A DNA stretch of 41,741 nt, from contig CAYZUX010000021.1 in NCBI GenBank assembly GCA_964481775.1, forward strand, positions 1 through 41,741, read 5' to 3'. The notes beneath the pieces are model-generated. The model saw only the letters and a list, made by a program, of their open reading frames with translations. It was not told where the DNA came from and searched no databases. Positions 23,440 to 33,292 of this stretch are shown piece after piece. The position numbers and the translations under genes were made by a program. How positions within the stretch are numbered: position 1 is the first letter of the stretch; every line of letters starts with the position of its first letter. Origin of the DNA: OLB16 sp964481775 (lineage in GTDB: Bacteria; Hinthialibacterota; Hinthialibacteria; OLB16).

Positions 23440-23579
23440 CAGACTGTTGAAAAATGGGGTAACCATGGATTCCCGCTTTCGCGGGAATGAGGAGACAAGC
23501 AAATTTCCTCGGAAATCGTCATTCCCGCGAAAGCGGGAATCCAAAACCGCATCGCAAGAACAAGTTTTTCAACAAGCTG
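23440..23579. repeat. 140-bp miniature inverted-repeat element, copy 2
   Basis: The terminal inverted repeats are CAGACTGTTGAAAAA (23440-23454) and TTTTTCAACAAGCTG (23565-23579), 13 of 15 positions matched. Inside lie two facing hairpin units (ATTCCCGCTTTCGCGGGAAT at 23469-23488 and ATTCCCGCGAAAGCGGGAAT at 23521-23540). The length equals copy 1. It has no coding capacity, so movement would need a transposase in trans. No convincing target-site duplication was identified. Confidence 0.8.
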
Positions 23580-23763
23580 CGAGTCTCACCATGGTTTGAT
23601 AAGAATCTGAATTCTCAGAGGGCAGTTTTCTGAGGGATTCGAGTTAAAGGCAGTCCAACCTTAGGGATAGTCGTCTAGGAAAAAGTTTCTCAAGGGCAGA
23701 GGGATTCCGATCTGACACACCAGCTGCGAAACTGAGATATCATACAGGGAGGTGGCGTTTGAG

Positions 23764-24402
23764 ATGACAGTTTCACTTTCCAATGAAGAGAAAACGGGTT
23801 TCACTCTAATCGAACTTCTCATCGTCATTGCTATTATTCTAATTCTAATCTCAATCGCCTTGCCTAACTTTCTTGAGGCAAAGGTGAGAGCCCATGTCAC
23901 CAAAATCAAGGGAGAGATGCATTCACTCCAGATTGCGCTCGAGTCTTACAGGACTGAATACGAGAAAAAGAAAACACGTATTCCCAAGGTTCCTCCCCTC
24001 AATCAGGACATTTTTACCGCCTATCCTCTTCCTTTTGATTACATCAGTCGGATCGGAAGGACTCCACTCATCGATGACATTACCGTCAGGTGGGGCCTCA
24101 CGGAACTGACCACTCCCATCCAGTTCATGAAAACTCTTCCGTATGCTTCCTTCACCACTCTCGGTTCCCGTGAGGGGGGAAACTACAATGCCAAGCCCGA
24201 TGCAGGCACATCGTATGAACCGCCCCACTATTTCTACAAGCAATATGATGTCGGCTGGAGGCCCTCCAAGGAGTGGATGTTGCGCGACACCGGACCCGAC
24301 CAGATTTTCAACAACGCCTGGTTCAGCGGTGAACCCGCAATGATGTACAGCCCCACCAATGGAACCATCTCCCGTGGCGACATCATCCTGATGGGCCCCT
24401 GA
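23764..24402 (+). CDS. Type II secretion/type IV pilin-like pseudopilin
   Basis: The 212-aa product has a short leader ending in Gly followed by the prepilin signature TGFTLIELLIVIAIILILIS, then a hydrophobic stem helix. Cleavage and N-methylation by a PilD-type prepilin peptidase are expected at G/F. The C-terminal globular part (Tyr/Pro-rich, ending DIILMGP) resembles the large prepilin-like families of PVC-type genomes. The ATG at 23764 is supported by GGAGGTG 9 nt upstream; a GTG at 23752 would lie inside that sequence. It is isolated from other secretion genes and convergent with the giant surface-protein gene. Confidence 0.85.
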   Translation: MTVSLSNEEKTGFTLIELLIVIAIILILISIALPNFLEAKVRAHVTKIKGEMHSLQIALESYRTEYEKKKTRIPKVPPLNQDIFTAYPLPFDYISRIGRTPLIDDITVRWGLTELTTPIQFMKTLPYASFTTLGSREGGNYNAKPDAGTSYEPPHYFYKQYDVGWRPSKEWMLRDTGPDQIFNNAWFSGEPAMMYSPTNGTISRGDIILMGP

Positions 24403-24442
24403 AGTGGAAACAGATCAGGAACCGGAACTTGTCATAGGATCT

Positions 24443-27400
24443 TCAATACAATCTCCATCCATTGTTTTCCGAAGCCCCTTCGGTGGGAGTCGGGGTGGGA
24501 GGAGGAGTAAGTGTTCTGGTCGGAGTTAATGCCGGGATTTCGGTTTGAGTCGATGTGGGTGAAGCCGTGGGAGTGGGGGCATCCGGATCATCGACCTCGG
24601 GAGAGGGGACACCCGTCATCCAACTTTCCGGTGAGTTCCCTGACTCATTATAGGATATCCTTTGAAGAGAAAGTCCTGTTCCCTTCGCGGCGGAGTCCCA
24701 GGGATTCTGGTTGAAGTAGATCACCTCATCAATGATCTTCCAGGATGGATTCAATCCATTCGGATCGGCCAGGGGTTTCTCGAGCGCAACACGTTCTCCA
24801 CGGTTCGAGAGGACTCCCTGATAAGGCCCGAGGATGGAGTCAGAGGGCTCAATTCCATAAGCAGAACAGAAGGCCTCAAGCTTCCCCATGTGGGCTGGAT
24901 CAAATCCCACGATGATCAGGCTCTTGCCTGCTCCAAGTGTCACACCCACGGGTAACACAAAAGCAACACCCCCATCCAAACGCCAGGCACCGAATTCATT
25001 CCACAAAGGAACTGCAGTCAGGGTTGGATTATGAATCTCGATGAATTCCTCGGCGGTGTTATCCTCTGGATTCCCGGCATTCACGGGAGGGCAATACATG
25101 ATTTCACTGATGACCAGATGACTCTCAGGCATCCGGTTTGTAGAGTCACGCGAAGGGTCCAGAGCGAAATCAAAAAGACTTCCATCCGGATACCTTCCTG
25201 TCGATTCGTTGGCTTCCTGACCCTTGAAATCGATGCAGTCAACCACCCTGTCCTCGGAAGTCCCCGGAAGATAGGAAAGAAAAAGACGCTCACCCGAACT
25301 GCTCAAACCGAATCCCTGGGTGACCGGATTGTGAAAGCCAGTCAATTCATCAAAGCTGATGATTCCATGACTGTCGATTACCGCGGAGGGGATCTTCCAC
25401 TCACGCAGATTGTCCGCGCTGTCGCTGAGATACCACCCTGAGATGTCGCAGGGGATTGTCCCCGGATTATACAACTCGATCCAATCATTGGAGGAATACG
25501 AAGGATAGGATGGATCATTCAGGACAGTATTCGACTTGATCTCATTGATGACGATCTCATCCGGAGGAGTGGGATCCACTTCGCCGGGAGAACCATTGAT
25601 ATAGGCACTGGCACGCCAGTTGCCACCATAATAAAGAGACCCATAGGGTTGGTTGTCCTCAGCACTCACCAAAGGCACCAGAGAATGCCCTGCTCCATTC
25701 GCCGCCAATGGCCAACCCCGTCCCACTCCATACTCCAGATCAAAAATCACCGAGCCACCGCTGTAGGTCTCCAATGTGACCTTCTCACCCTCATTTGCCA
25801 ATCGTCCACCAAAGCCCCCCAGGACCTGAGTTTCATCTGTGAGTCCATATTGGGTGCGGAAGGCGGTTGTATTACTGGTTTTCGCCAACACGAGATATCC
25901 ACCCGGCGCAAGCAGAGTATTGGCCGGGAATGTATATGTGATCCCGTTGGAAAAGGTGGCTCCCCCAAGGTTGAGGGTTTGGGTTGTAGAGGTATTCTGC
26001 ATTTCGAGAAACTCGTAATCCCCCCCCGCCAAAGGATCATACATGAGTTCGGTCAGACGCAGGTGATCGACCAACGGTTCGCCTGTGTTCGTGTTCGTGA
26101 TGGTGATCGAACTGGTGCCAATGACCTTCCCCTGAAAATCATACGCGGTGAGAACCAATGGATTGATCCCGGGAGCCAGAGTGACCCAGGTTCTCCAGGT
26201 AGTAAGGAATGGCCAATCCAATATTTGCGATTCAGTCCGTCCAGTAATTCGCACTTGCCGAACATCGATCCAGCCGGTTCCCTCCAACACAGCCTGGTTA
26301 GCATTGACAGAGAAATTCTTTCCCCCATTCGTGGTGATCGAAAAGTTGACCTTGGCGGGCATCTGGCTGAGAGCATAGTTGTAACGATCCCGGATATAGG
26401 TGGTCAGAGTGCTGTTGAAGGTGAGACCTGTGATTGCGCCAAAGTGGGTGATCCAGCTGGCGGCATAGGTGGGATTGAAGGAGGTATTCAACATATCCAG
26501 CATGTGGCCGAGGAACAGACGTTTGTTGGAGTCGATGGAGATGATTTTGCTCAGGTTCGATCCCTGGCCATAGATGCTTGAGTTGGTTCCGTAATAGAAG
26601 GTATGGTCAGTATCCCATGGCATGGCGAGAATCCTGTTGTCGTCTGGACGTTCGAAGAGTTGGATGTTGTGTTGGAGCCCATTGTGGTAGATATCGGCAA
26701 TTCCCCCGAGAGTGATGGAGGCAAACACCCGCATCCATTGGTCCAGATCGAGAAGGTTCTCACTTGCTTCCTTGAGAGCGGTGCCGGTAAGACTGAAAGT
26801 CTTACCCAACTGCATGATGCGTTCATAGGAGTCTTTGTTCCTGTGGTTTTTGATCAGGTAGTTCCAGCGGTAGAACTCTTTGTTATCTCCCATATTCTGA
26901 ATATCCACCCCCAGAACAGGGAAACCCGACATGAAGACACTGGGAGGAAGCTTGTAGCCTTCTGGACTCCCCCCGCTGGTCATGGTTGAGTAGTAAATCA
27001 GCTCGAACTCGTAAAGATTCCCATCGCTGCCATTTGGATAGGCCGAGTCGAAATACAGGTCGTCGGATCGGGACATCAACAGCTGCGCCGTGGTATCCTC
27101 GCTGCCACGGGCGGAAATCACATCCACAACATCATCATACGACCAGGGAACACCTCCTGAATGGTTCAGGATCTGCTTATACACCAGCTCATGCTGGCTG
27201 GCTCCAACATTCCACGGGCCCCCATTGCGGTCCAGGGAAATGGTGGCATGGACCCCCCGGAAAAGATGATCCGGATCGAAATAGAGATTGAATCCAAGCC
27301 GTGAACCAAGACGCCCAAAGCCACTGCCTTTAAGACGGACATGGGCGTTATAAAAAACTTCGCGTTCGTTATACACCACGGTGCAGGGTTCATGTTCGTT

Positions 27401-30400
27401 GCTCATTGCATTGGTTCCGGAATGAAGATGGTTGATATCTTCATCGAGCATCAGGATCCTGATGCTATGACGGGTGACAGATTTGGTCCGTCCATCTTGC
27501 GGGGTAAATAAAGCTCTGGAATCCGGACCGGCTGCAGGGAAAAAAGAACTCGCTCCGAGGGAGTCGATTCCTTCCACGTAAAACTGGACGACTGTGCTGG
27601 CCACTTGTCCGGGAATGAAAGTGGAAAAGTGAATTCCATCCGGGGATGACATTGCCGACATCTGCCAGGCACCGCCATCCACCCGCCACCAGGTTTTCAT
27701 TTCAGTGATTCCATCCGGATCCGAAGCCTGAACCCGAACCTCCACCGGAACAGCGGCCTCCGGGATGACGGGTGAGTGTTCCAGCCCTTCATAGGCCGGG
27801 CCGTTATTGTCAACCAGCACACTATTGGCCTGCCCGGGTGTTCCTCCTATTCCAGGTGGATAATCGATGAACGTTGTCTTTGGCAGATAGTTGAAATAGA
27901 GACGTGTATTCAGCTGCGGGCAACCCGCAATCCATCTTGCTCTGAAACTGATTTCATATTCCTTTCCCATAGTAAGGGGGGTGTTTCCAGTGAATGTTGT
28001 TTCGGCATGGTTGTGCATGTGCTCGGTAGCGCCGGTTGCCTTGAAATGCAGGACTTTGTTCGAAGGATCATCCGGATCAGGAACGATGAATCCATAGTGG
28101 TTACCGATGATGCGCCAGTGAGCCAGGTCTTCATCGAAGGAGCCATTCTGCAGAAGCTCCTTCCTGGTGCCATTGGGGTCCTCGATGACAGAAACATCAT
28201 CGATCAACATTTCCCCATCTGTAAGCAGTCCCATCACCAGCTCATTCCAGACAGCCGGAAAGCTGGTTCCCGGTTGAGTTTGCGCCACGCCACGGTAGGA
28301 ATAGGTGTTCCAGTTGGCGTTTTGGCTTTCGATACTTGCCGACCACATCTCAGGTTTGCTGTTGTCGGCATCGGGATCACGCAGTTCCAGGGAATGACCT
28401 CCACCATCCGGATACGAAGGCCACCTGCCCTCATCGTCATACACCACCTCATCCGCCGGATTCCCCACGGAATCCAGCAAGGACAACAACTCTCCACCAC
28501 CCGAAAGATTGCCATCATAGGGGCCAACAATCATCGCGGATGGGAACTCTTCTCGAAGTGAAACAGGATCCTTGGCTATCACCAGGAAACCACCAGGATT
28601 CAGGCTGGTTCCATCCCTGAAAACGAAATCAATTCCTTTATCAAACCTCCATCCACCCAAGTCGACTGCCTGAGCACCCCGGTTATAAAGCTCCACCCAA
28701 CCCTGGTTGGATTCCAGGTATGGGGTACCACCTTCCGTCCACTGGGTTTGGAGCTGAAGCCCGAAAACCACATCGCCACTGCCTGTTGAATTCTGTTTCA
28801 CAGCGACCGCAAGAAGGTTGGTTCCTTCCTGCAGAACATTCATGTCCAGGACCACTGAAACTAGAGCGGCATTGTCAACCCATACCGAGGCCAGGGTGTT
28901 GTGGGTAATTTCAGCAGGGGTTCCATCCATGTTGAAACGCAAGAGCTCCTGGCCATTGAGGTAGAACACCGCGCCATCATCAACAAGATGAGTCAAAACA
29001 AGGGAGGTTCCCGGTCCACCAGGGGTATAGTTGAACTCAGTTCTGAAATAATGAGTCGGACGTCCCAAAGTCAAAGGGGTGTTTTTTTCAGCGGGCATGG
29101 CCGAAGGTTCGGCATAGAATAGGGCTTTCCCTGCGGGCCAGGAGGAATCATCAAAACTGATCGAATACCACTCGGGGCCATGAGGAGTATTCGACTGGTC
29201 ATACTTCCAGGTGGCATCCATCGGTACCAGGACCTCAGGATGGATCACCGGATCTCTGGCATATTGGGGCCGTGGGTGGTACATGATTTCATTGATCACA
29301 ATGGAATCATTCAGATCAAATTGATTAGGTTGATTGGGTGTAGTCTGACTGGGCTGAAGCCATCGATCCTCCCAGTCACCGCACCGGGCCCGTGGAGTGA
29401 CAGCCACACGGACAGAATCCAAATAGTGTTGTTCAGAATCAGTCAAATAGAGGACATCATTCTCTGAAGGACGAAATCCGAGTTGGGATTCAGAGAGCAC
29501 GAGGCGGGCTCCTGCAGCCAGGGTGGAAGGAGCGAACAAGTATTGATGAGAGAGCGAGGAATTATTCCGGATCAGAAAATCTTCAAGATACACGGCATGA
29601 TCAGTGGTATTTTCTATTTCAAGCCAGAAGGGAGAGGATGAGGTTCCTTCGACCTCGGAAAAACGTACGTCAGGTTTCCCGGATTCCGTGAGCGGCAGGG
29701 GGGATTCCACTATCTGAAGCTCAGCGCCAAAAAGAGATTTTCCCGGACTCTGCAGCGAAGGATGAACTTCGACCGCAAGGAGGTTTGTGCCGGTCACCAA
29801 TGCATCTCCTGGCAGCGTCAGCAGACCTGTGAAAGAGGCGCTGATGACATCAGCCGTAGCAGGCGTGGTATGATCCAGGGTTCCATTCGGAAGATTCATG
29901 CGGAGGATTTCCTGGCCATTCAGGTAATAAGCCGCACCCGCCACGGAGACAGCGTTCAATAAAAGACTGGCCTGGGAAGGATTCCCATTGAAAGTAAAGG
30001 TTCTTCTGAAATAGGCCGCATTGGTTCCCGCTTGAATGGCTGTGGTACGTGTCGGTGCTGTGGGGGGTTGAGCCAGGTAGACCTCATCGATGAAAGTGGA
30101 TTGGTCTCCACCACCTGAGTTATAGGATTGGATACTGACCTGGTAGGTTGAAGCGAGTGCCACGAAGGGAGTGGAGGTCCGCCTTACCCAGCCAGATGTG
30201 ACGACATGCTTGGGAGAGACCACAAATGGACCCACACTGATCTGGATATCATTTCCACCCAGACCCGCACGGTCGCATTCAGCCCAACAAAGAACATAAG
30301 TTTTTCCAATCTCGAAACCGCTGACCTGTTGCCAGACCCGGACCGCACCTTGCAGAACCATGGCCTGTGTCCCCTCAAAGGGGGTGTTACCAAAAGCAGA

Positions 30401-31723
30401 ATTGTTGTCCGAGAGAACAAAGCCTCCTCCCGAATGACTCCATGCTGAGCCGCCTGGTTCGTAAACATACCCATTGATGTCCGGAATTTCAAAACTCCCA
30501 TCCGTTATGGGAGGAGCTGCCTTGGCCACGACGACATCATCAAGGAGAACCGTGTTATCGCCAAAGGTTCCAACCGGGGCATTATTACGGAGAACCAGAT
30601 CAGCGGTCGTTGTGGTGGGATTGAAAGGATTGCTGACCACATGGCGGAAGCGGTCAGTCCGGGTCACCTCTCTTTCTGGAACCACCAGAGTCCCTCCCAG
30701 CATGACAGAGGGTCGAGCCCGGTCTCCGCTGGATAGCCCCCTTTCATTCTCCCGGTAACGGACGGTCCATTTCTGGCCTGGAATCAAACCAGACAATTTT
30801 TGTGTAAGGGATCCGGAGTTTTGAATCAGAGCGACACGGTTGCCATCCGGGATAATCAATCCATTCACGAAGGGGCCGGAGCCATCGTTGTTCCCCACAC
30901 TCCCCGATCCACTCCAGCCCTCAACCTGGCCATACCCGGGAAAGGGATTGAGAATCCCCTCCTCAAAACTGGGATTCACGAGATCATAGTTGCCACTATT
31001 CGGATTACTCATGGGATATCCCGGACCTTCCACAAGAGTGATAGTTCCCTCTCCAAGAAGTGCCTGCCCCCGTTTCCATGAGGAATCATTGTAATCAACC
31101 GCTGTCCACCCCACTTCGGGAGCCTGTGAATCATCCCAGTAGCTCCATTCGGCATCTATGGGAATGACAAGGGTGGTTGAGGAGGATTCCTCACCCGGTT
31201 CGATGAAATTCGCAGCACCGGGGGTTCCTCCCAACTCCAGACTGGCAGACCAGTTGGCTGGGTCTCCCGTGGCAGTCCAGGCGTGTTTTTTGCTCAATGT
31301 GAAACCGGTACCATCGGCCCCGTCGGTCCAGGGATAGGCATCATCATACTCGAGCGTGTCCATCTCACGTCCACTGTTGTTGAAAAGGATGACCTCTTCT
31401 CCCGCATTGGAGAGATTTCCCTCCCAGGGACCCAGTGTTCCGGTAATTTGAGCCTGTGCATCCAGAAGTGCGGGATCACTCGCGACCAATAGATATCCCC
31501 CTCCCGTAACCAGGGTTCCCTCTGGAAAGGTGTACTCGATTCCACCCGCCAGGGACCACCCCGAAAGGTCCATGTTCACCGCCATCTGGTTGTGGAACTC
31601 GATCCATTCCAGGTCCACCTGGGCATCGGAGGGGTGGTACATAACTTCATTGAAGACCACGGTACTGTCGCAGAATCCTCGAACAGAAAGTAGCATCAGG
31701 ATGGAGAGGAAAACTCTTTTCAC
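24443..31723 (-). CDS. Giant exported lamin-tail / CotH-kinase domain protein
   Basis: From the GTG at 31723 the product is about 2426 aa. This start is chosen because CAGGAG lies 10 nt upstream and a signal peptide follows at once (VFLSILMLLSVRGFC); extending to 31972 would add 83 residues before it. Six or so lamin-tail-like beta domains recur, each opening with a motif such as VVFNEVMYHP, VINEIMYHP, LTELMYDP, VINEIKSN or VISEIMYCP. Between them are jelly-roll modules with SFDDSSWPAGKAL and YLNGQELLRFN motifs. A CotH-type kinase-like domain occupies roughly residues 1415-1790 (VRLKGSGFGRLGSRLGFNLY; MPWDTDHTFYYG). A Pro/Thr-rich tail ends in GWRLY. CotH proteins are atypical protein kinases. 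Surface location and adhesion or protein modification are inferred. Confidence 0.85.
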   Translation of the reverse strand: MKRVFLSILMLLSVRGFCDSTVVFNEVMYHPSDAQVDLEWIEFHNQMAVNMDLSGWSLAGGIEYTFPEGTLVTGGGYLLVASDPALLDAQAQITGTLGPWEGNLSNAGEEVILFNNSGREMDTLEYDDAYPWTDGADGTGFTLSKKHAWTATGDPANWSASLELGGTPGAANFIEPGEESSSTTLVIPIDAEWSYWDDSQAPEVGWTAVDYNDSSWKRGQALLGEGTITLVEGPGYPMSNPNSGNYDLVNPSFEEGILNPFPGYGQVEGWSGSGSVGNNDGSGPFVNGLIIPDGNRVALIQNSGSLTQKLSGLIPGQKWTVRYRENERGLSSGDRARPSVMLGGTLVVPEREVTRTDRFRHVVSNPFNPTTTTADLVLRNNAPVGTFGDNTVLLDDVVVAKAAPPITDGSFEIPDINGYVYEPGGSAWSHSGGGFVLSDNNSAFGNTPFEGTQAMVLQGAVRVWQQVSGFEIGKTYVLCWAECDRAGLGGNDIQISVGPFVVSPKHVVTSGWVRRTSTPFVALASTYQVSIQSYNSGGGDQSTFIDEVYLAQPPTAPTRTTAIQAGTNAAYFRRTFTFNGNPSQASLLLNAVSVAGAAYYLNGQEILRMNLPNGTLDHTTPATADVISASFTGLLTLPGDALVTGTNLLAVEVHPSLQSPGKSLFGAELQIVESPLPLTESGKPDVRFSEVEGTSSSPFWLEIENTTDHAVYLEDFLIRNNSSLSHQYLFAPSTLAAGARLVLSESQLGFRPSENDVLYLTDSEQHYLDSVRVAVTPRARCGDWEDRWLQPSQTTPNQPNQFDLNDSIVINEIMYHPRPQYARDPVIHPEVLVPMDATWKYDQSNTPHGPEWYSISFDDSSWPAGKALFYAEPSAMPAEKNTPLTLGRPTHYFRTEFNYTPGGPGTSLVLTHLVDDGAVFYLNGQELLRFNMDGTPAEITHNTLASVWVDNAALVSVVLDMNVLQEGTNLLAVAVKQNSTGSGDVVFGLQLQTQWTEGGTPYLESNQGWVELYNRGAQAVDLGGWRFDKGIDFVFRDGTSLNPGGFLVIAKDPVSLREEFPSAMIVGPYDGNLSGGGELLSLLDSVGNPADEVVYDDEGRWPSYPDGGGHSLELRDPDADNSKPEMWSASIESQNANWNTYSYRGVAQTQPGTSFPAVWNELVMGLLTDGEMLIDDVSVIEDPNGTRKELLQNGSFDEDLAHWRIIGNHYGFIVPDPDDPSNKVLHFKATGATEHMHNHAETTFTGNTPLTMGKEYEISFRARWIAGCPQLNTRLYFNYLPKTTFIDYPPGIGGTPGQANSVLVDNNGPAYEGLEHSPVIPEAAVPVEVRVQASDPDGITEMKTWWRVDGGAWQMSAMSSPDGIHFSTFIPGQVASTVVQFYVEGIDSLGASSFFPAAGPDSRALFTPQDGRTKSVTRHSIRILMLDEDINHLHSGTNAMSNEHEPCTVVYNEREVFYNAHVRLKGSGFGRLGSRLGFNLYFDPDHLFRGVHATISLDRNGGPWNVGASQHELVYKQILNHSGGVPWSYDDVVDVISARGSEDTTAQLLMSRSDDLYFDSAYPNGSDGNLYEFELIYYSTMTSGGSPEGYKLPPSVFMSGFPVLGVDIQNMGDNKEFYRWNYLIKNHRNKDSYERIMQLGKTFSLTGTALKEASENLLDLDQWMRVFASITLGGIADIYHNGLQHNIQLFERPDDNRILAMPWDTDHTFYYGTNSSIYGQGSNLSKIISIDSNKRLFLGHMLDMLNTSFNPTYAASWITHFGAITGLTFNSTLTTYIRDRYNYALSQMPAKVNFSITTNGGKNFSVNANQAVLEGTGWIDVRQVRITGRTESQILDWPFLTTWRTWVTLAPGINPLVLTAYDFQGKVIGTSSITITNTNTGEPLVDHLRLTELMYDPLAGGDYEFLEMQNTSTTQTLNLGGATFSNGITYTFPANTLLAPGGYLVLAKTSNTTAFRTQYGLTDETQVLGGFGGRLANEGEKVTLETYSGGSVIFDLEYGVGRGWPLAANGAGHSLVPLVSAEDNQPYGSLYYGGNWRASAYINGSPGEVDPTPPDEIVINEIKSNTVLNDPSYPSYSSNDWIELYNPGTIPCDISGWYLSDSADNLREWKIPSAVIDSHGIISFDELTGFHNPVTQGFGLSSSGERLFLSYLPGTSEDRVVDCIDFKGQEANESTGRYPDGSLFDFALDPSRDSTNRMPESHLVISEIMYCPPVNAGNPEDNTAEEFIEIHNPTLTAVPLWNEFGAWRLDGGVAFVLPVGVTLGAGKSLIIVGFDPAHMGKLEAFCSAYGIEPSDSILGPYQGVLSNRGERVALEKPLADPNGLNPSWKIIDEVIYFNQNPWDSAAKGTGLSLQRISYNESGNSPESWMTGVPSPEVDDPDAPTPTASPTSTQTEIPALTPTRTLTPPPTPTPTEGASENNGWRLY

Positions 31724-31927
31724 GAGACTGAAAACTCCTGGAGAATGAGAGTGGCGAATGACAAAATTTGCATAGGTCAACCGGTATAATGGAATTGTAT
31801 GGAATTCTGAGAAGGATGTCAGGCCACTTGAATGGAAATGGGGATTGAAGTGGGCATCAACTCTTCTTACGATCAAGGATGTTTCAGGTGCCTTCCCCCA
31901 TCCAGTTCGAATGAGAGGTCTTTCATC
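31724..31927. promoter_or_regulatory. Divergent promoter region between the giant gene and sulfatase
   Basis: A perfect TATAAT occurs at 31785-31790 on the plus strand, a candidate -10 for the sulfatase, but no good -35 is found at the right spacing. On the minus strand, TTGACC at 31779-31774 could be a -35 for the giant gene, without a clear -10. Confidence 0.35.
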
Positions 31928-33262
31928 ATGCTTAGATCCTGTCTCTCGATCAGTCTCGTGTTGGTTCTCCACATGGTTTTCATTTCCCCAGCCACATCCA
32001 AAACCGAGAAAATCAAACCCAACTTCATCCTCATTTTCGCAGATGACCTGGGGTATGGGGATCTGGGTTGTTATGGCGCCGGTATGATTAAAACTCCGAA
32101 CCTGGACCGGATGGCCTCAGAGGGGATGCAATTCACCAGTTTCTACTCGTGTGCCCCCGTCTGTACTCCTTCCCGCGCCGGACTCCCGACTGGACGTTAC
32201 ACCATCCGGAGCGGACTTAACCGGGTCCTTTTCCCGTATAGCATGGATGGGATCGGCCAGGAGGAGGTCACTCTCGCCGAAGCGTTAAAAGATTGCGGTT
32301 ATTCAACCGCCTGTATCGGCAAATGGCACCTCGGCCACTTGCCGGAATACCTCCCCACCCGCCATGGATTTGAGTCTTACTTCGGAATCCCCTACAGCAA
32401 TGACATGCAAAATAACCAGCGCGGCGATCCACCGCTGCCATTGATGAGGGATGAGACGATCATTGAGCAACCCGCTGATCAGAACACGCTCACCAAACGC
32501 TACACCGAGGAAGCGGTCCGTTTCATCGACACTCACAAGGAACGGCCATTTTTCCTTTACCTTCCACATACCATGGTGCATGTCCCGCTCCATGTCTCCA
32601 AGGAATTCGAAGGGCATTCCGCTCAGGGACTTTATGGGGATGCGGTCGAGGAGGTCGATTGGAGTGTGGGACAGGTCCTTGAGGCTGTTAAAAGGAATGG
32701 CTTGGATAAGAACACGCTGGTGATTTTTACCAGTGATAATGGCCCCTGGCTGGTCAAAAAGGAGCATGGAGGCAGTGCCGGACCACTCCGGAATGGGAAA
32801 GGAACGACTTTTGAGGGTGGAGTTCGTGAACCCGCTATCTTTCGCTGGGAAGGGACTATTCCCGCTGGCACTAACACTTCAGAGCCAGCGATCACGCTTG
32901 ACCTGTTCCCTACCCTGCTCCTTCTGGCGGGGGGTGAGGTCCCCAGGGATCGTGTCATTGATGGTAAAGATATCCGGGGCATCCTGACGGGAACGGGGCA
33001 TCGCGAAGATCACCGTTTCTACTACTTCCGGGGTGAGAGCCTGGAGGCATTCCGTTCAGAGAACTGGAAACTCAAACGAGCTTTCAAAGGGGAGATCTAT
33101 GGAGAACCGGGAGACCATCCGGTCTATCTCTTTGACCTGGAAAAGGACCTTGGCGAAAAGACCAACCTGGCGGAGCAGCATCCTGACCGGGTTCAACAGA
33201 TGGAAAAGGAGATGCAGGCTTTCGAGCAAAGCCTCGGAACTGTGCCCCCCACCAAAAAATGA
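31928..33262 (+). CDS. Secreted sulfatase (formylglycine-dependent, arylsulfatase-like)
   Basis: The 444-aa product has a signal peptide (CLSISLVLVLHMVFISPATS) and the type I sulfatase core. PNFILIFADDLGYGDLG supplies the metal-binding Asp pair (D39, D40). CTPSR (Cys79, Arg83) is the site converted to formylglycine by FGE or anSME. GKWHLG and FTSDNGPW complete the active site. It would cleave sulfate esters, probably from a sulfated polysaccharide given the neighbouring aldolase and glycoside-hydrolase-like genes. The start at 31928 is preferred because the signal peptide begins there and AGAGGT is suitably spaced; the frame is open to 31832. It is convergent with the aldolase gene. Confidence 0.93.
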   Translation: MLRSCLSISLVLVLHMVFISPATSKTEKIKPNFILIFADDLGYGDLGCYGAGMIKTPNLDRMASEGMQFTSFYSCAPVCTPSRAGLPTGRYTIRSGLNRVLFPYSMDGIGQEEVTLAEALKDCGYSTACIGKWHLGHLPEYLPTRHGFESYFGIPYSNDMQNNQRGDPPLPLMRDETIIEQPADQNTLTKRYTEEAVRFIDTHKERPFFLYLPHTMVHVPLHVSKEFEGHSAQGLYGDAVEEVDWSVGQVLEAVKRNGLDKNTLVIFTSDNGPWLVKKEHGGSAGPLRNGKGTTFEGGVREPAIFRWEGTIPAGTNTSEPAITLDLFPTLLLLAGGEVPRDRVIDGKDIRGILTGTGHREDHRFYYFRGESLEAFRSENWKLKRAFKGEIYGEPGDHPVYLFDLEKDLGEKTNLAEQHPDRVQQMEKEMQAFEQSLGTVPPTKK

Positions 33263-33292
33263 ACCCTTGACATTTGATTGCGAAGATCAATT

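Noticed and set aside
25649..26581. 310-codon plus-strand open frame inside the giant surface-protein gene
   Set aside because: Antisense to the lamin-tail and CotH coding region; composition is a shadow of the real gene and no start signal is evident.
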